NCBI RefSeq assembly: GCF_000006565.2
Contig: NC_031475.1
Span: forward strand, 1,757,535-1,821,534
Length of the DNA stretch: 64,000 nt
Source of the DNA: Toxoplasma gondii ME49
Lineage: Eukaryota; Apicomplexa; Conoidasida; Eucoccidiorida; Sarcocystidae
Reading direction: 5' to 3'
Shown: one piece after another, positions 21,415 to 34,897 of the stretch
Layout of the letters: each line of letters begins with the position of its first letter
Position numbering within the stretch: the first letter of the stretch is position 1
Translations under genes and position numbers: made by a program
Notes under the pieces: generated by a model
What the model was told of the DNA's origin: nothing
Seen by the model: only the letters and a program-made list of their open reading frames with translations
Databases searched by the model: none

Positions 21415-24400
21415 CTTTGGAAAAGCAGGAAGGAGAGAGGGAAAGCGAAAGGACAGGAGAACGAAAAGGCAAGGAAAGAAGGAAGAAGAGAAAAGAGAGA
21501 AAAGGCACCCACAGGTACCTGGGGTCAGGCTGCTGCCGGAAGAGAGGCCAGGCAGCGTGGAAGGAAAGGTGAAGAGTAGAAAACGCGACACAGATCCGCC
21601 GCCACAAAGACTTCACGCGACTCTATTTCTGTGCGTCTGGGAGAGAAAGCAGAGACGATAATTTGAGTAGAAGGAGCACAGAGCGGAGATGAGGCAGGCC
21701 AACAGATAAAGGACGCAACAAGAGTGCCGAGAGGGGATGCAACACCCGTGAGGAAAAGAAGAGGAACAAAGAGAGCAGAGGCAGGGAGAAAAATAAAGGA
21801 GACAAGAAGAAGAGCAGGAAAAACAGCGAGAAAAAGGCCTGACTGCCGCTGACAACGCGTGCTCCCCTGTCAGGAGGGAGCGAGGGCGCAAGTGACGCTC
21901 TCGCACTCCACCTTCAGGGGAAGAAGAATCGCGCCGCGAGAGAAATGAACGAAATGGGAGTAAAGTAACGAAAAACAGGAAGGAACGAGAGGGGGAAGGA
22001 GAAACGGAGAAGACGAGAAAAACTGTGTTGCCAGCCCACCCCTCCAAAGGCGCTGTGTGTCTCACTGGAGAAGGAAGAAAGAGAGGTCCGTCGCGTTCGA
22101 AGGAAAATCAGAAGATCAGACGTTCCACAGAATCCGCAAACTCTTGACACTTTGAAGAGGCTCTTCTCAACACAAGAGAAAAGCGCGGCCGCAAAAAAGA
22201 TCCGACGGCTTTTGTCTGCAAGAAAGTCGCGCGTTTTGCGAAGAAGCGGAAAAAAATCTGCTTTCCCTCTCTTAGAAAAGAGCAAAGAATGGAAGGACTA
22301 AGAGAAGAAGAACCTTTTCTTTTCTCCGGTCGCAGAACAGCCGGCTTCTCCAAGTTCAAACGGGAAAACGCGAATTTCGGACGCGCCACATGCAAGTCGC
22401 GCCTTCTGGAACAGCGAGTGCATGCCTCCCAGAGAAGGGGTCGTTGAATGTGTTGATTTTTCCTGCCTCGCTCGATACAAAGCCTTGTCAAGGAAAAAGA
22501 CAAGCGAAAATGGAGTCATAAACGAAGGGGAACTGCGCTGTCAGGTGTAGACGGCCTGAAGCGACACCGGCAGTAAAATGTTCAGAAAGAAGTCGCGCAA
22601 AAGGCAGAAATTCTAAAACTGCTCCTGTACACTTGGGTCTCGATGACAATAGAAACACGTGTATGCATGTACAGGCTTTTATTTAGTGAATGATACTCAG
22701 AAATACGCATTGATTCCACGTTTAGCTAGGAAGGATCTACTTGCATACGTATACCCACACATCTCTAGGTACAGAACGTGTACGATTGCATGAAATACAC
22801 ACACACATACATACAAATATATGTGTATATATATGTGAGTATTGTATATGCAAGCATGTATCTTTCAGATTTGCTTGTTGCGAAGAATAGAGCGGGCACG
22901 AGGTTGGAAGATTTTTCAGTTGGAAGTAACGCTTCGCAAGAGGAAATTTCACGTGGACTTTATTCCATTAAGGAGAGGCGTGATAGTGCTTGCGCAGGTG
23001 CACAGTGAAAGAAAGTCATTGACTGTGCATGTAATCCTTCGACTGTATCAGCACGTCCATCTTTTTTGGGAACTCAGCGTCTACGACGCACAACCGAGTA
23101 AAATTCTTCAGCTGGTTCTGCTTTCGCGGTTTCTGAGATTGTGAAGCATGCGTAGATCTTGCTAGGCACAGAGGAGTGAGGAAAAAAGCGGAACAATCAG
23201 AATACCAAAGCTCTGAGGAACTGCCGCAGAACTTTACCAGGGATGATAAGTACAACGGACAACGCTATGGTCAGAGAGTGTGTTTTGTTTCAGTCACCAA
23301 CCGAAGCTGCAGAGAAACGGTTTTTGCGGTTGAACAGCTCCCTTAGAGCTGGTGAAACGTGGACTCTCTGTTCCGCACGTGGACGCGCAGTTTCTCGACG
23401 TCTGAAAACTCGCGTTTCCTCTACGGATGGTTACCAGTGCGGTCTCCACCACGCTGGAGAGGCGAAAAACACATCGCAGAAAGAGCTGACAGCGCTCTCG
23501 TCGCTGCGGTTCAACCGACTACGGAACAGACGCATGACAGTTTTGAAACACGACGGAAAATGACAGTCGCTCTACAAGCAGTGATCAGACTGCAACGTTC
23601 GCAGTCGGCTCACAACGCAAACACAGACGGTGTCCGGAACGAGCGAAAACCGATTAAGGAAAAAGCACAACGTGCACGGGGACTTCCAGACACTGCAGCT
23701 GCTGTACAACAGAAAAAGTGGCAAAAAAAACGAAGCGATACAGCTACCTCTTGAGCAGGTGTACCGACCTAAAAACGCCTCTGCAGCAGGGACGCTGTAG
23801 GCATCACGAAAAACTCCCAAACTGAATCTCACGCGAAACAGAAGGCGTTCTCTCTCGATGAGAGAAGCAACTGAGAACAACGAGAAACGTTCGACATCCG
23901 GAGATCCTGTCGAACGCCTACTCAAACTCAAGGGAGTGCCTCTCACAAATCCATGCTGTGCGCGTGGAGAAACGCGAACGGAAAAACGCGAGCAGGAAAG
24001 CCCTCCGCCAGACACGCTCCTTGTCGCACTGTAGTTCTTCACTGACAAGTTCCGAGTCGCTTCGTACCCGCCTCCTCTAGAACGTAGCTGGTTCTTTTAA
24101 CAACCGGAGGCGCACATACACAAGGCTTCCTGAACGTGTTCAAAATTCAGTACCTCTTGAGTCCCTTCTCCCCTTCTGTTCTGTTAACACATTTTCCCCT
24201 GTCTTTCGACCGAGCGCACACGCGCTGCCGCAAAGAAACGCTGTCAACTGACACCCGACAACGCAAACGCCACTTCTCAAATATTGAGAGGAGCGCGGTA
24301 GCACAATGTTTCTTGTACTGAAAAACGACGCCATTTCAGCGGCGAATTCGTGAAAACGAAGCAAGTTTCGTCGCATGTGCCCGTAAAGGACTAGTCGTGC

Positions 24401-25014
24401 GACGAAACAGTATACAAGGCGCAAATCGCTGCCACTGCTTCTTGCTCGTCTGTCACGAAACTCCTGCAGTGCGTCCGCCGCTTCAGGTGTATGTACACCC
24501 TACAAAAGTCGAAGCCCGACTTGCAGCGCACTGCTACTATGAATATGCGGTCACAAATGCAGACATATAGAAATATATATATATATCTTTATATATGTCA
24601 GTTTTGTATGTGTGTTTGTATTTACAGTGAGCACACCGGAAACAGCTGGAGCGACGGGAAGACGACAGCGAGTCTTCTCCATTTCGTCTGTCCGTCTTGG
24701 GTTCAGATGAGCTCTTTGTCCATGCCTCCAAAGCCACTTGAAAGAAGCCACGCCTCCGCATACACAGAAACCCATGCCCAGCTACATGCACCGAGACCGC
24801 CACTCGCGTGCTTGTACGGAAAACGAAGTATCCTCGTTTCCCCGCCCACGGTTTCTGCTCTATTAACGCCTGCTTAGTAGGCACGAGGGTACATGTGTTT
24901 CTGTGCATGCGCGTCTGTATAAACGAGTTCCTCGTCTCCTTCCTGCAACGTCCGCCAAGCTCATGGCTGCGAGACGTCGTCTTGACTCCCTGTTGTCCTT
25001 GAAATCCAAATCCT
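21415..25014. other. intergenic region between uS8 and the F-box gene
   Basis: This is upstream of the uS8 ATG and downstream of the F-box gene stop, both on the minus strand. It should hold the uS8 promoter, possibly an extra 5' exon, and the F-box gene 3' UTR. It contains short TA/TG repeats near 22800-22850 and 24570-24600. I see no coding exon I can defend. Confidence 0.45.
24486..24499. repeat. dispersed palindrome GGTGTATGTACACC
   Basis: Palindromic arms GGTGTA/TACACC with a 2-base centre, in intergenic DNA about 500 bases past the F-box gene stop. Confidence 0.8.
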
Positions 25015-28000
25015 TCATCCAGACCTGGAGTCGATGGCACTGAGAGAAAGCGGGGAAGCGAGGCTGATCTCGGACCCTCCCCAGCGTGGCTCTTCGGGGT
25101 CGGCGATGCGGCCGAACTTAACGAAATTTCCGTAGGTGCATGTCCAGCCCTCTGAAACACACAACGTTCGCATGACGTGATGAAAGAACAGGAAGTAACA
25201 AGACGCACAACTCACAGTTGGATGCAACCTCGCTGTCAGCATGTAAACGCAAGTGTCTACCCCGGTGTCTCTGTAGATATGTATCGTCGCAGACACGCAT
25301 CTACACAAGCACTCATGCCCGCGTACACACATAAATAATATACATAAATACAAACACATGCACATATAAATACTTATGCATGCACAACCAGGCATACCTA
25401 CATGCGTACACATAAACATATATATCTATATATATGTATATGTATATATATGTGTGGCTACAGAACAGATTGAGAGTAATCATGTAGTGTTGATGTATCG
25501 ACTTGTGGCGAAGAGGGAAGTTGACTTATGATCCGCGGAATCTCACAGCTAATCTCTCTTCCCAGTTGTGTTCCAGACGGACTGACAGAGCCCCGTCGTG
25601 ATTTTCGAGTGGAGGCATAGGTGTAACGAACTGCTCGAATGAGTCTGTGTATGTGTGTGTTGTCCAATCTTAGGAACTCTTACGAGGATTCACTTGCAGG
25701 AGACGCAGGGGTTCTGTCCACTCGGAAGAATCAAAAACGTCAACAACTGCGACGAGCTGCGCCTTGCTGTCGCGTTTGGTATCGAATCTGAGCATCTGGA
25801 GGCAGCCGTCCGCGTCGTCGGTCAGTGCGTACAGCTGAAACGTCAGGGAGACACGAGGGCGCGATTTTTCTTTGTTGCATGCACAGGGAGTTTTTCAAAC
25901 GCATGAAAAGACGTGGACATCGGCAGCGGAAAGCGGAGCGGAGGCGGGGATAGCCAGAGAAATGTGTCGCCTGAGCTCGGATGCGACAATCTGCCGGTTT
26001 ACAAAGCTGTCTGCACACGAGAGAAGTCCAGATGTCGAGATAAAACGAGTGCGGTCTGCCTGTAGAAAGCGAGAGAAAGACGAATCAGATATATGAATCA
26101 CCACAACGACTGAAGAAGAAAGAAGAGTTGCCCAAGACGAGGAGTTCTGGCGGTCCTTCTCCTCGGCGTCGTGGCGTTCTGCGAGCCAACGCAAAGTGTG
26201 AAAACCTTGAGCGTTCGGAACAAGAATCACTTACAAAGTCGCCCATGACACGAATGTCTTCCACTTTCCGAGAAGGAAGAAGATGCACCATGCATGAGCC
26301 AATGCGTTTGCTTCCTTCCTCCGCCAGGCATGTGACGCTCGTGTGTTGCTGTGCACAGATGTCCGGCGACGGCGCTCTGAAGACAAAACGAGAGAGACAA
26401 AACGAGACACAAAATGGTTCTTTTGAAGCCGAGAATGCAACCGTCAAGTGGACACGCTGATGCATGCAGAAACGCATGTCGACCGACTGAAGACGTAAAT
26501 CGAGATGTACTCGGGGGTGGGAAGGAGTATCGAGGAGCGACTACGGCAGAGAAAGGAGAGAACATCTGTCGTACATGAGCACCATAGTCGTGGCTTCGCT
26601 TGCCTCAGAAAACACACTTTCACGGAGAAGATCGCAAAATCCACGAAAACGCGATTGCCGCTTCGACAGACCCCACACTGCTTGCAAGCACCACCCAGGT
26701 TCTTCCATGATTTTTTGGTTGCATGCTGGCGACTGCCCCCATGATTCTTGAAAGAGCACAGGGTTCTTGTTGGGAGCTCGGAGTCTGTACAGACACAGGA
26801 ACGAGCTGTCGGATCTCGAAAGTCCATCGCCCAGGTGAAGCGCAAAAAGGTCCTGGTCCTGGGGTCGAAACGTCGGTTTTCCATGAACGCCTTCTTCGCC
26901 TTGTGAAGCGCGTTATTTACTCCTGGAGACTCACCTCAAATCGATCTGTCGAACTCTGCCGCACATTTCGTTGGCGGCGAACACAGAGTTCACGAAGACG
27001 TTAGTTCCTTGCACTCTGAGAGGCCACAGCATTCTGCGCGTCTGCGGAATTTCCTGGACGACAGGGCGTCCGCAGCGCAGATCCAGTCGCAGGAGAGAGA
27101 AGCAGCCCGCAGAGGAACTTTCTCCGACTGCGACGAGACTCGTGATGCTGCTGCGGCGCCAGGGAGGACTGTACGAAGCAGCAGCTGAGTCTGGAGAGAA
27201 CAAGAGACTGCGTCGCGCAGGTCTGAACGAGGGGAAGTCGAGAGACAAGTCTTGCTCCACATCCAGCGCGTGAATCCAGTTGCCTGCAAAAAAAGCAAAC
27301 GGACGTGGACAAAGCGTCGCGGAACAGACGCGTTTCCTAGAGAAACGAGGTCCCTACGACAGCCGGAGAAAGAAGAGGCGGACAGCCACACGGGTGAGGC
27401 GCCTCACTCTGCTTGACGGGAAAAGTCTCAAGTGGAGACCTCGCTCATAAAAAACAATGTCCGACACAGGTACAGACAGAAAGAAAGGTTTCATTCACTC
27501 GAACGTGCAGACAAAAACACTCACATTTAAATATATATATATATAGATAGATAGATATAGATATAAATGTAGAGAGATATATAAATGTAGATATATATAT
27601 ATATATATATGTAGATGCGGAGATATCTCATGGAAGCCAATACAAAACCTTAAACCCTAAGCAGACGACGTTTTGTGCGTCTCACGTTTTTGCTTCACCT
27701 CGAATCATGTGAATTGTTCCATCCTTCTTTGCATCCTCACCATTCGTTTTCCCTGGAGTGATCGCAGTCGTCTTTCCTGTGTGCAAGTCGACGACTTCGA
27801 TCCCCGCGGGGTACCGACTCGCAGTCCGCACCGACACGATTTGCTGCTCTGCTCGGCAGATCCGCAAATCATTCACTTCTTGAGAAGGTCCTAGCCCATA
27901 CATCGCCATCATATTCACCACACCAACGCTGCGAGCACACACAACAAACACTGTCTACAAAAATAGGGACAGACAGATATATATAGATAGATATAGGTAT

Positions 28001-31000
28001 AGATATACATCTGCGGGTATACAAACATATATAGATATCTGTAGGTATCATATCTAAACATATATACAGATATATATAGATATATATAGATATGTTGGCA
28101 GGTGCTTGACGGAAAGAGTGCTCTGGAGCTGGTTATACGCATTCACGTGAAACGCATTACATATTCGCTTACTTATATATACGTATCTGTAAATAAATAT
28201 ATTTATACACATATGCGTGTGTTTGTATTTGTGTGTCTTGAGATATGCGCGCATCGCGTAGCCCTATGAAGGCACATGAAACAGGCAGTTTGAAATGTTC
28301 CTTTGAATCTGCGGGAGGCTCTACATACGAAGACCCTGTGAAGCCGTGATTCCGAGCGCATTTTTCTCGGGTCGCACCTTGTGTAGCGATGGAGAAGAGA
28401 GTGCGTTCGGCGACTGAAGAGGCGAATCGTTCCGCTGTCGTCTCCGCAGGCGTAGAGTTCTGGGCAGACTGCAGAAAAAGGAAAAGACAGAAGCTCCGCG
28501 AGTGGCACAGCAACGCGTCGTGCATGTAAGAGAGAAGAACGAGCAGCGGAGGAAAGAGAAAAGGACGGAAAGTGGGTCTCCTGTATATTTCGAACCTCCC
28601 GTATTCAGTACGAGATTTCGTTCAGAACGAGAAAGGAGGAAACAGAAACAACGGCGGCATGCTTGCACAGCGTCCTACCCTCTGATTTGTAATTGACAGA
28701 CAAGCAGAACTTATGAGAAGTCGACAGGGGGACTCCGAAAGCAGGCAGTAACATGTAGCCGCATATATAAGTAATTGTATGTGTATGTGCGTGAGTTCCC
28801 TGGGTGTACAGGTAGATACAAAAAGTAGGTGGTGCGTTGCTTTGACGAAGGACAAAGATCTTGGAGAGAAGTTTTTTTCGTTCTTCCTAGCCTACTGTCT
28901 AAGCAGTTGAGACTCCGCGTCGGAATCTGTTGTTCATGGACCACCTGCAGACTCTCCCGGTCGATGACCCGAATATACGACGACCTCTGGCCTCCGGGTG
29001 TCTCGACACCTTCGCTCGCGATCAGAATTTCTGCCGCATCTTCCCTGGAGTCGACACAGCACAACGCAAACGTCCGTGGATGGAACGAACGGCGTCCGCG
29101 CCCAGGATGCCTCCCGGAACTCGGCAGTCACTCGAAAACTCTTCGTTCCCCTCCGCGCACACTGAAGAGAAAACGAACGCCGAGAGTCGCCCTGCTCCAG
29201 ACGGAGTTGGTGAACCACCACGGTGAGATTCAGGACGCGCGTCGAATCTGTCGACCGATGCTGCTTCTCCAAAAATACTTTTTCGCATCCGGGAAGCGCG
29301 GATATTCAGTGGGAACACGAACAAATGGTCTGACCCCCTCCCCCCCCCCCCCTACAAGCGACGCATCGGAGGGCTGGTTGTTTTCCTGACCTGGTATCCA
29401 TAGAGTTGCTGAGGTGAGGATTGAGTTTCATTTTCGCGGTGGAGAATCTAGGTGTGCTCCAGGAGAATGAGTCCGAGGACGGATCTGCACCCTGGGAAGA
29501 GCTGCATGGAAACCAGCCGTTGCCGTCGCGATAGAGGCGCCGGTAGTCGTTCCGATAAGCGTGGGCATTCAGCCAGCGACTTCTTCTCATCTCCAGAGCC
29601 TTGACCTCTCTCTCGGACTGCATGCATGCATCTGTCTGGACGCCTTCTTGACCGGGTCTCAGACCGCACCGTGTCTGGGCATGCGCGTCTCCTTCTCCCG
29701 CGCGAAAGTGAAGGGTGGATTTCCCGTTGCGCGCTCTCCATGGCTCGACGACCGCCTCCTTGTGCTCTTCTTTCTCCTCTTCTACGCCCCGCGCAAACAT
29801 CTCCCAGACGCGTTGAAAGTGTTCTCTCTCTGCGGCATCCCCTCGCGGCGCCATGTCACTCGACGTGCTCTCCGTCATCTCTTCCTCTCTCTCCCCTGCA
29901 TCTGTCGAAGTTGACTGTGGCTGCTCCGGTTGCGCCTCTTCTCCCTGCTCTCCTGCGCCTGCTGGTTCTCCACCCAAGTTGCTACCTGTGACTCGGGTGT
30001 CCCCGCTTCGCTCCCCTTGTTCTCCCTCTTCTTCTCGATCGCGTCTTCTCTGTGGCGCGGGCTGCTCCTTCACCCATTCGTTCATGCAGAGTGCCCGCCA
30101 AACTGTCGCATGGGAGCCCACAGCGTACGCGCGTCGGTCCAGTCTCTGAAAAGCAACGAGATCTTCGACTGCGAGAAACTGGCAAAGAGTTGAAAGAACT
30201 TCTGCAGGCACACTGGTCCACCTCAAAGGCTTCGGCGAGTCCGTCGAGGAAGCCTTCCTGGAGCGAGTTGACTCTGGTCGCGGGACGCGCGACAGTTGCC
30301 CAAAAGCAGACGAGCCCACCTGTCGTTCTTCTAGGTTTTCTGTAACGACCGGATAAAAACTGCATGCGTGGCGCCCCGCGGGAGACTCCCTGGAGCATGC
30401 GTTCTCGAATCTCTCCTCAGCAGGGACGGCCGCCGCCGCTTTGGCTTCCTGCCAGCGACTTGGCGCAGACAGCGAAGAGGAATCAAGTTCTTGTGCGCTT
30501 CGAAGACTGTCCAGAGAAACAGAGCCTTCGACTCCTTCGCCTTCAGGCCCCTCGGCAGCGGCGCGAGTCGAAAACTTGGAGTCCGTTTCCCGTGGCGAGT
30601 CTCTCGGCCGCGTTCGCTTTCCGACACGCCCCGAAAGAAGGGAACCGGCGTCTTCTGGAGACGTTTTTCTCACCGAAAAAAAGCTCTCTTTCTCGCTGAG
30701 CCTCGAACTCCGCTTCGGCGGCGTCCGCGTGCTCTCCAGCTCGAAGGGCGCCGCAAGCGACGGAGAAAAGAACAGAGGATAAGGCGAGGCCCCCAGGCCC
30801 TGCGGCAAGGGCGACGGAGCCTCGCTCTCTTCTCCCTCGTTCTGTCGAGACCCGAGGGTGCTCGAGCGACTCCGACAGAGAGACAGCGCCGCAGACTGCG
30901 ACGGCGAAGAAAAGCGAGTTTTCGGTCGCGCATCTTTTCGTCTCCCTTCTCTTTCAGAGCGACGAGAAGACGCGAGCTCTCCCTCGCTGACCCCCGGGCT

Positions 31001-33040
31001 CTCGATCGCTACTCGCAACCTGTGGAGGGAACCGTACGCTTCCCTCTCGCCGTCTCGATACTCGCCACGCTCTTTGCTTCTGGATGCCGCCGCCAACTCA
31101 CAAAAACTCTCTGGAACCTGTCGAGACGGCGAAGGAGGCGACGAAGGAGAGAGAGGAGCGGGGGGAGAAGAGCGTTGAGTGGCTTGTTGGGCGCGCTCGC
31201 GTATGCGCGAGCGCGCCGAGAGAACCCAGGAGTTGCCGCGTGTCTGCGGAGACAGCGAAGGCGACGACACGCAAGCGTCCCGAAGAAGACGCGTGTGGTG
31301 TCTCTCGATGTGGGGTGAGGACGACCGGTCGCGAGATGCAGAAAGGAAGGACCGCGAAGGCTGCGACCGGATCTGCTCCCTCAGAGTCGGACAGGGCGAA
31401 GACCACGTTGTCGCAAGCTGCACAGGCTCGAGAGAGAGAGAGTCCTCAGTGCCCTCTCGACGAAAAGAGCGAGAACGCGAAGTAGGGCCAGACGAGAAAA
31501 AACACGAAGCAGGGGCAGAACGGCTTGGCTGTTGACGTTCGTGCGTATCGAGGTAGGTCGAGTTCCGAGGAGAAGAGAAGGGAGAAGGGAGACCGACGAG
31601 CATGCGCGGCTTCGCCTCCTTCGTTGTCTCCTCGTGGTGCGTATACGCCTTCTTTCTGGGCGGAGACCGAGACGGCTGGCTCTCAGCGCCACTCAAACTT
31701 TCTTGACTGACGGCGAGGACAGAAGGTTTGTCCGACTTGTCTTGGAGGAGAAGTTCTGAGTCGTCTCCTCGCAGATGCAGAGACGCGACAGGTTTCCCGC
31801 TTCCGTACGCGCGGCTGCGAGAGCCGAAAGACGTCTCCCTTGAGTCAAGTGTCTCGACCGTCATCTCTGTCTCTCGTGAAGAAGGAAATCGATGAGAAGG
31901 AGCGTCTCCACGCATGACGCAGGAGCAGCTGTCGCGTGTTGCAGGCAACCCAGAAGAAGCAGGCAACGAGGAGAAAGGCGACGTGAGAGCTGTGCCGTCA
32001 TCTCCCGAGACCGCAGTGTCTGGCGGCGGGAGGGCGTTTTCCGACAGGCTCTCGCGCCCCCGCCCCAAGAGCAGAGACGCCGAAGAAAGTTGGGAGGGTG
32101 AAGAGAGAGGGAAAGTCGTGTCGAGTGCATGCGATGTTCGGAAAACATCGCCGTCAGACTCGTCGTCGCTCGGCAGGAGAAACGCAGAGAGTCTGTGGAC
32201 CGCCTCCGACGCGACTTCCATCTGTGTGGGGGTGTCTCTGAGCATCTCGAAAAAGTCATCTTCGCCCTCGGGCTCGGCACTCGCTTCCTCTTCCAGAAAA
32301 CGGTCAAAGTCGAACGAGTAGCTCGTCGCCTCGCGTCCCGCCTCTCCTCTCTCGCTGCCCCGTGTCTCCGTCTCCCTCGCGCTGGGACTGAGGCCCCGTC
32401 TCCGTTCTCTCTGGCTTGTCTCTCCAGCCTCACGCCTTCTGAGAGCCGCGGCGTCGTCTCTGTCGAACCCAGGTGCCTCGGACCTTCTGCTCGCGTCTCC
32501 TCTCTCTCCTCGCACTCGTCTCTCTTCCCTCCGGAATGCTCTGTCGCCTTCTGGCGCGCCGTCGTCCTCGCCGAAGCCGGACTGGTCGAGGACGGAGACA
32601 GCGGGGGCCCTGCCCACGTGGCGCGGGAGTTTCCTGCACACCCTCACTGGTTCGCTGGGGTCCCAGGAAAATCCCGAAGAGCCCAAAGTCGCGAGGTCTG
32701 CATGTGTGGCGGAGGCCTCCGAGTTTTCGCCAGAGTAAGAGAGATCTCTCAACGACACGAAACTTCCTCCACGACTCTCTGCGTTCGCTTCAGCAGGCTG
32801 GGTGGTCGGCGAGCAGTTGGGGAGCGGCGAGAGACTAGCGGAAGAAGATTCGGGCGCGGCAGTGGAGAGAGCGGGATAGAAAGGGACTGCAGACTCTTCA
32901 GACAATAGCGAAGAGCAATCACCGCCTTCTTCCTCGCGCCCCTCTCCCCCGGAGGAAAAAGGATCATCGTTACACGGAGGGAACGAACGAGGCGGAAGCC
33001 TACCCTCCCGAGGAGGGTCTCTCAAGGCCGGCCTCTGCAT
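25015..33040 (-). CDS. F-box protein with WD40-like C-terminal half
   Basis: Nine exons (33040-29391, 29044-28896, 28468-28378, 27928-27699, 27283-26935, 26376-26235, 26059-25913, 25834-25684, 25151-25015) keep phase through all eight junctions and end at TGA, giving 1681 residues. Exon 1 encodes about 930 Ser/Arg/Glu-rich, probably disordered residues. An F-box follows at about 935-985 (VPAEVLSTLCQFLAVEDLVAF, ending VWRALCMNEW). Residues from about 1217 on show WD/beta-propeller strands such as EILIASEGVET...YIRVIDRE, CPELYACGDDSGTIRLFSRR, AGIEVVDLHTGK and LYALTDDADGCLQMLRFD. Family knowledge: F-box proteins bind Skp1 and deliver substrates bound by their other domain to an SCF ubiquitin ligase. 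The substrate is unknown and the propeller is divergent, with few classic WD dipeptides. The exon 7 donor (GTCTTT) is the weakest site. Confidence 0.85.
27530..27612. repeat. TATA/TAGA microsatellite in an F-box gene intron
   Basis: Alternating TA and ATAG units lie in the intron between the exons at 27928-27699 and 27283-26935. Confidence 0.85.
27970..28100. repeat. TATA/GATA microsatellite in an F-box gene intron
   Basis: AGATATATA-type units lie in the intron between the exons at 28468-28378 and 27928-27699. Confidence 0.85.
28997..29010. repeat. dispersed palindrome GGTGTCTCGACACC
   Basis: Lies within exon 2 of the F-box/WD40-like gene. On the coding strand it encodes the core of EGVETPGG. 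Confidence 0.85.
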
Positions 33041-34897
33041 GCCCGGTCGCTCTGGGGGTCACGGCAAACGCCGCGAAGATGAAAGGAGAAATGAGAGATT
33101 TCTAATTCAGATATGGTCATAGATATGCATGAATATAACATGAATACGGACATCGGAAGATTCGAGAGAACGGGTGAGAGAAGCGGAGTTCGAATCTATA
33201 GGTATATATCCATATATATACACATGTATATATATATATATATATATGTAAGCATGTATACGAATACGCCCTCAGATCGGTGGGTGAATGAAAACGTATC
33301 CCTGTTTGGCCGCGGCTGCTCAGCAGCGCCAGACGAACAAAGGCGAAATGTGGACAAGTTCAGAAAAGTCCTAGAAAAGCGAAAACGACAGGGGATGCAG
33401 TGACGAGGCTCCGCGTGTCTGCTCTCGAGTGTCTGTACACAAACTGGCAGAACCGACAAACGGGGTGGACGACAGACTTGCAATAGACCCGTCGCGCGAG
33501 GGCTAGGCGAAGGCCAGCAAGAACCTGGGGACGGAAAAAATCCTTTAAAGCGGAAAGAGCCTGAAAAAAATGTTAACAGGTACGACACGCACAGCCACCG
33601 CGTGCAAACAACAGTCGCCAGAACAGGAGGGAATGCAATCGAAGGTCCACGAAATCTGGTTCAAATGTCCAAAAGTGTGTACGGGACACGACCGGAAAAA
33701 CGAGTGTGTGTTCACCTGGAGACCACAGAACCTGAGAGTCGCGCCGGAAACAACGGCACAAGCTATTTACAAAAATAAAACGAAAAGGGAAACAAAACGT
33801 CGCGACGGGAGAGTGTACAGACCGCAGATCTGCGCTTTGTCGCACTCAACCTTGTGCGAACATTTTGGTTTCTGGAGTAACGCGTCATCTCTAAGAGGCG
33901 CCGCGGTTCTGAGCCGAAGCCCGAAAAGGTGAGAGCCGGAAAATGGCAACAGGAAAAAAACGCAACAGTTTGCGACGCTCTGTTGGTTCTGTCGCAGGGG
34001 AGGCGCGGAAGACAACAAGCCCAGTTCGAACAACGCGAAAAGGGTCTGACCAGACGCGCCACGTTCTCGGTCACCACCGAGCAGCGAGCGCAAAAGTGGT
34101 TTACAGAAGCTCGAAAGCGCCAGTGGAACTCGCAAATGACACGCGACAACTCGGGAAAACTCAAAAAGTGGAACTACATCTCGCCTCCACCGGACACACT
34201 CGGATACAGGGGAAATCAAAAAAAGATCGAGACGTCGTTTCAGTAGGGAAGTGGACACCACACGGAGGAGTTCGGTGCAAAAATCTCGCATTCTGAGAGT
34301 CTGAGTGCCCAGCGCGGATCCGCCCAGATGCTTGGCCCGGTCTACAAACAAGATCGCGAGGGCGTCTTGGGGGAAACGACCTTTCAAAAGGATTCCAGTG
34401 AGCAGAGCAGCTAGCGCAAATCAGAGGAGACGAAGGGAGAAAAGATCCGAAGACGGAGTGCGCTGGACCTCGACAGATGCGCAGATGCAGTGCAGGAACA
34501 CAGGCACGGGGAACGAGCACGCTGAGAAAGTGTAAGAAGCTGCCGCAACTTTGCCGACGTTACCGCCGGAGAATCGAAGAGAAAACGCGAGTTCGGTGTC
34601 CGCTTTCCCGAGAATTTGGAGCGGCGAGAAAGATGGCAGAGAGACGGCGGCGGCCACAAGTGAAGAGACAAAATTCAACCAGGCAAAAAGTGTCGATTTC
34701 CCCAAAACCACAAGAGAAAAGCCGAGAAGAGTACTGCCGCCCACGGCAGGTCTTTTACGTGCAATCCAACGGATCGCGCGAGAAGTGTCGCGCCTTAGCT
34801 AGAAGGGGCCTTTTCCTGAAGTTCGCCAGACACGAAAGACTAGCAAAGAGGGCGTAAAAGAGTGATCCTGTCATGGAAAGGTGAATTCCGCACTTAC
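33041..34897. other. upstream region of the F-box gene
   Basis: It should contain the promoter and 5' UTR of the F-box gene and, at its right end, 3' parts of the minus-strand gene partly seen at 34898-36256. A minus-strand frame near 34390-34240 (LAILFVDRAKHLGGSALGTQ) is open, but I could not link it to a gene. Confidence 0.4.
33195..33260. repeat. TATA microsatellite
   Basis: Alternating TA run with CATG interruptions in the upstream region of the F-box gene. Confidence 0.85.

Noticed and set aside
30368..31318. 316-codon plus-strand open frame
   Set aside because: It lies wholly antisense to exon 1 of the F-box gene. It is Arg-rich, as expected for the complement of a Ser/Arg-rich GC-biased exon, and has no splice or domain support.
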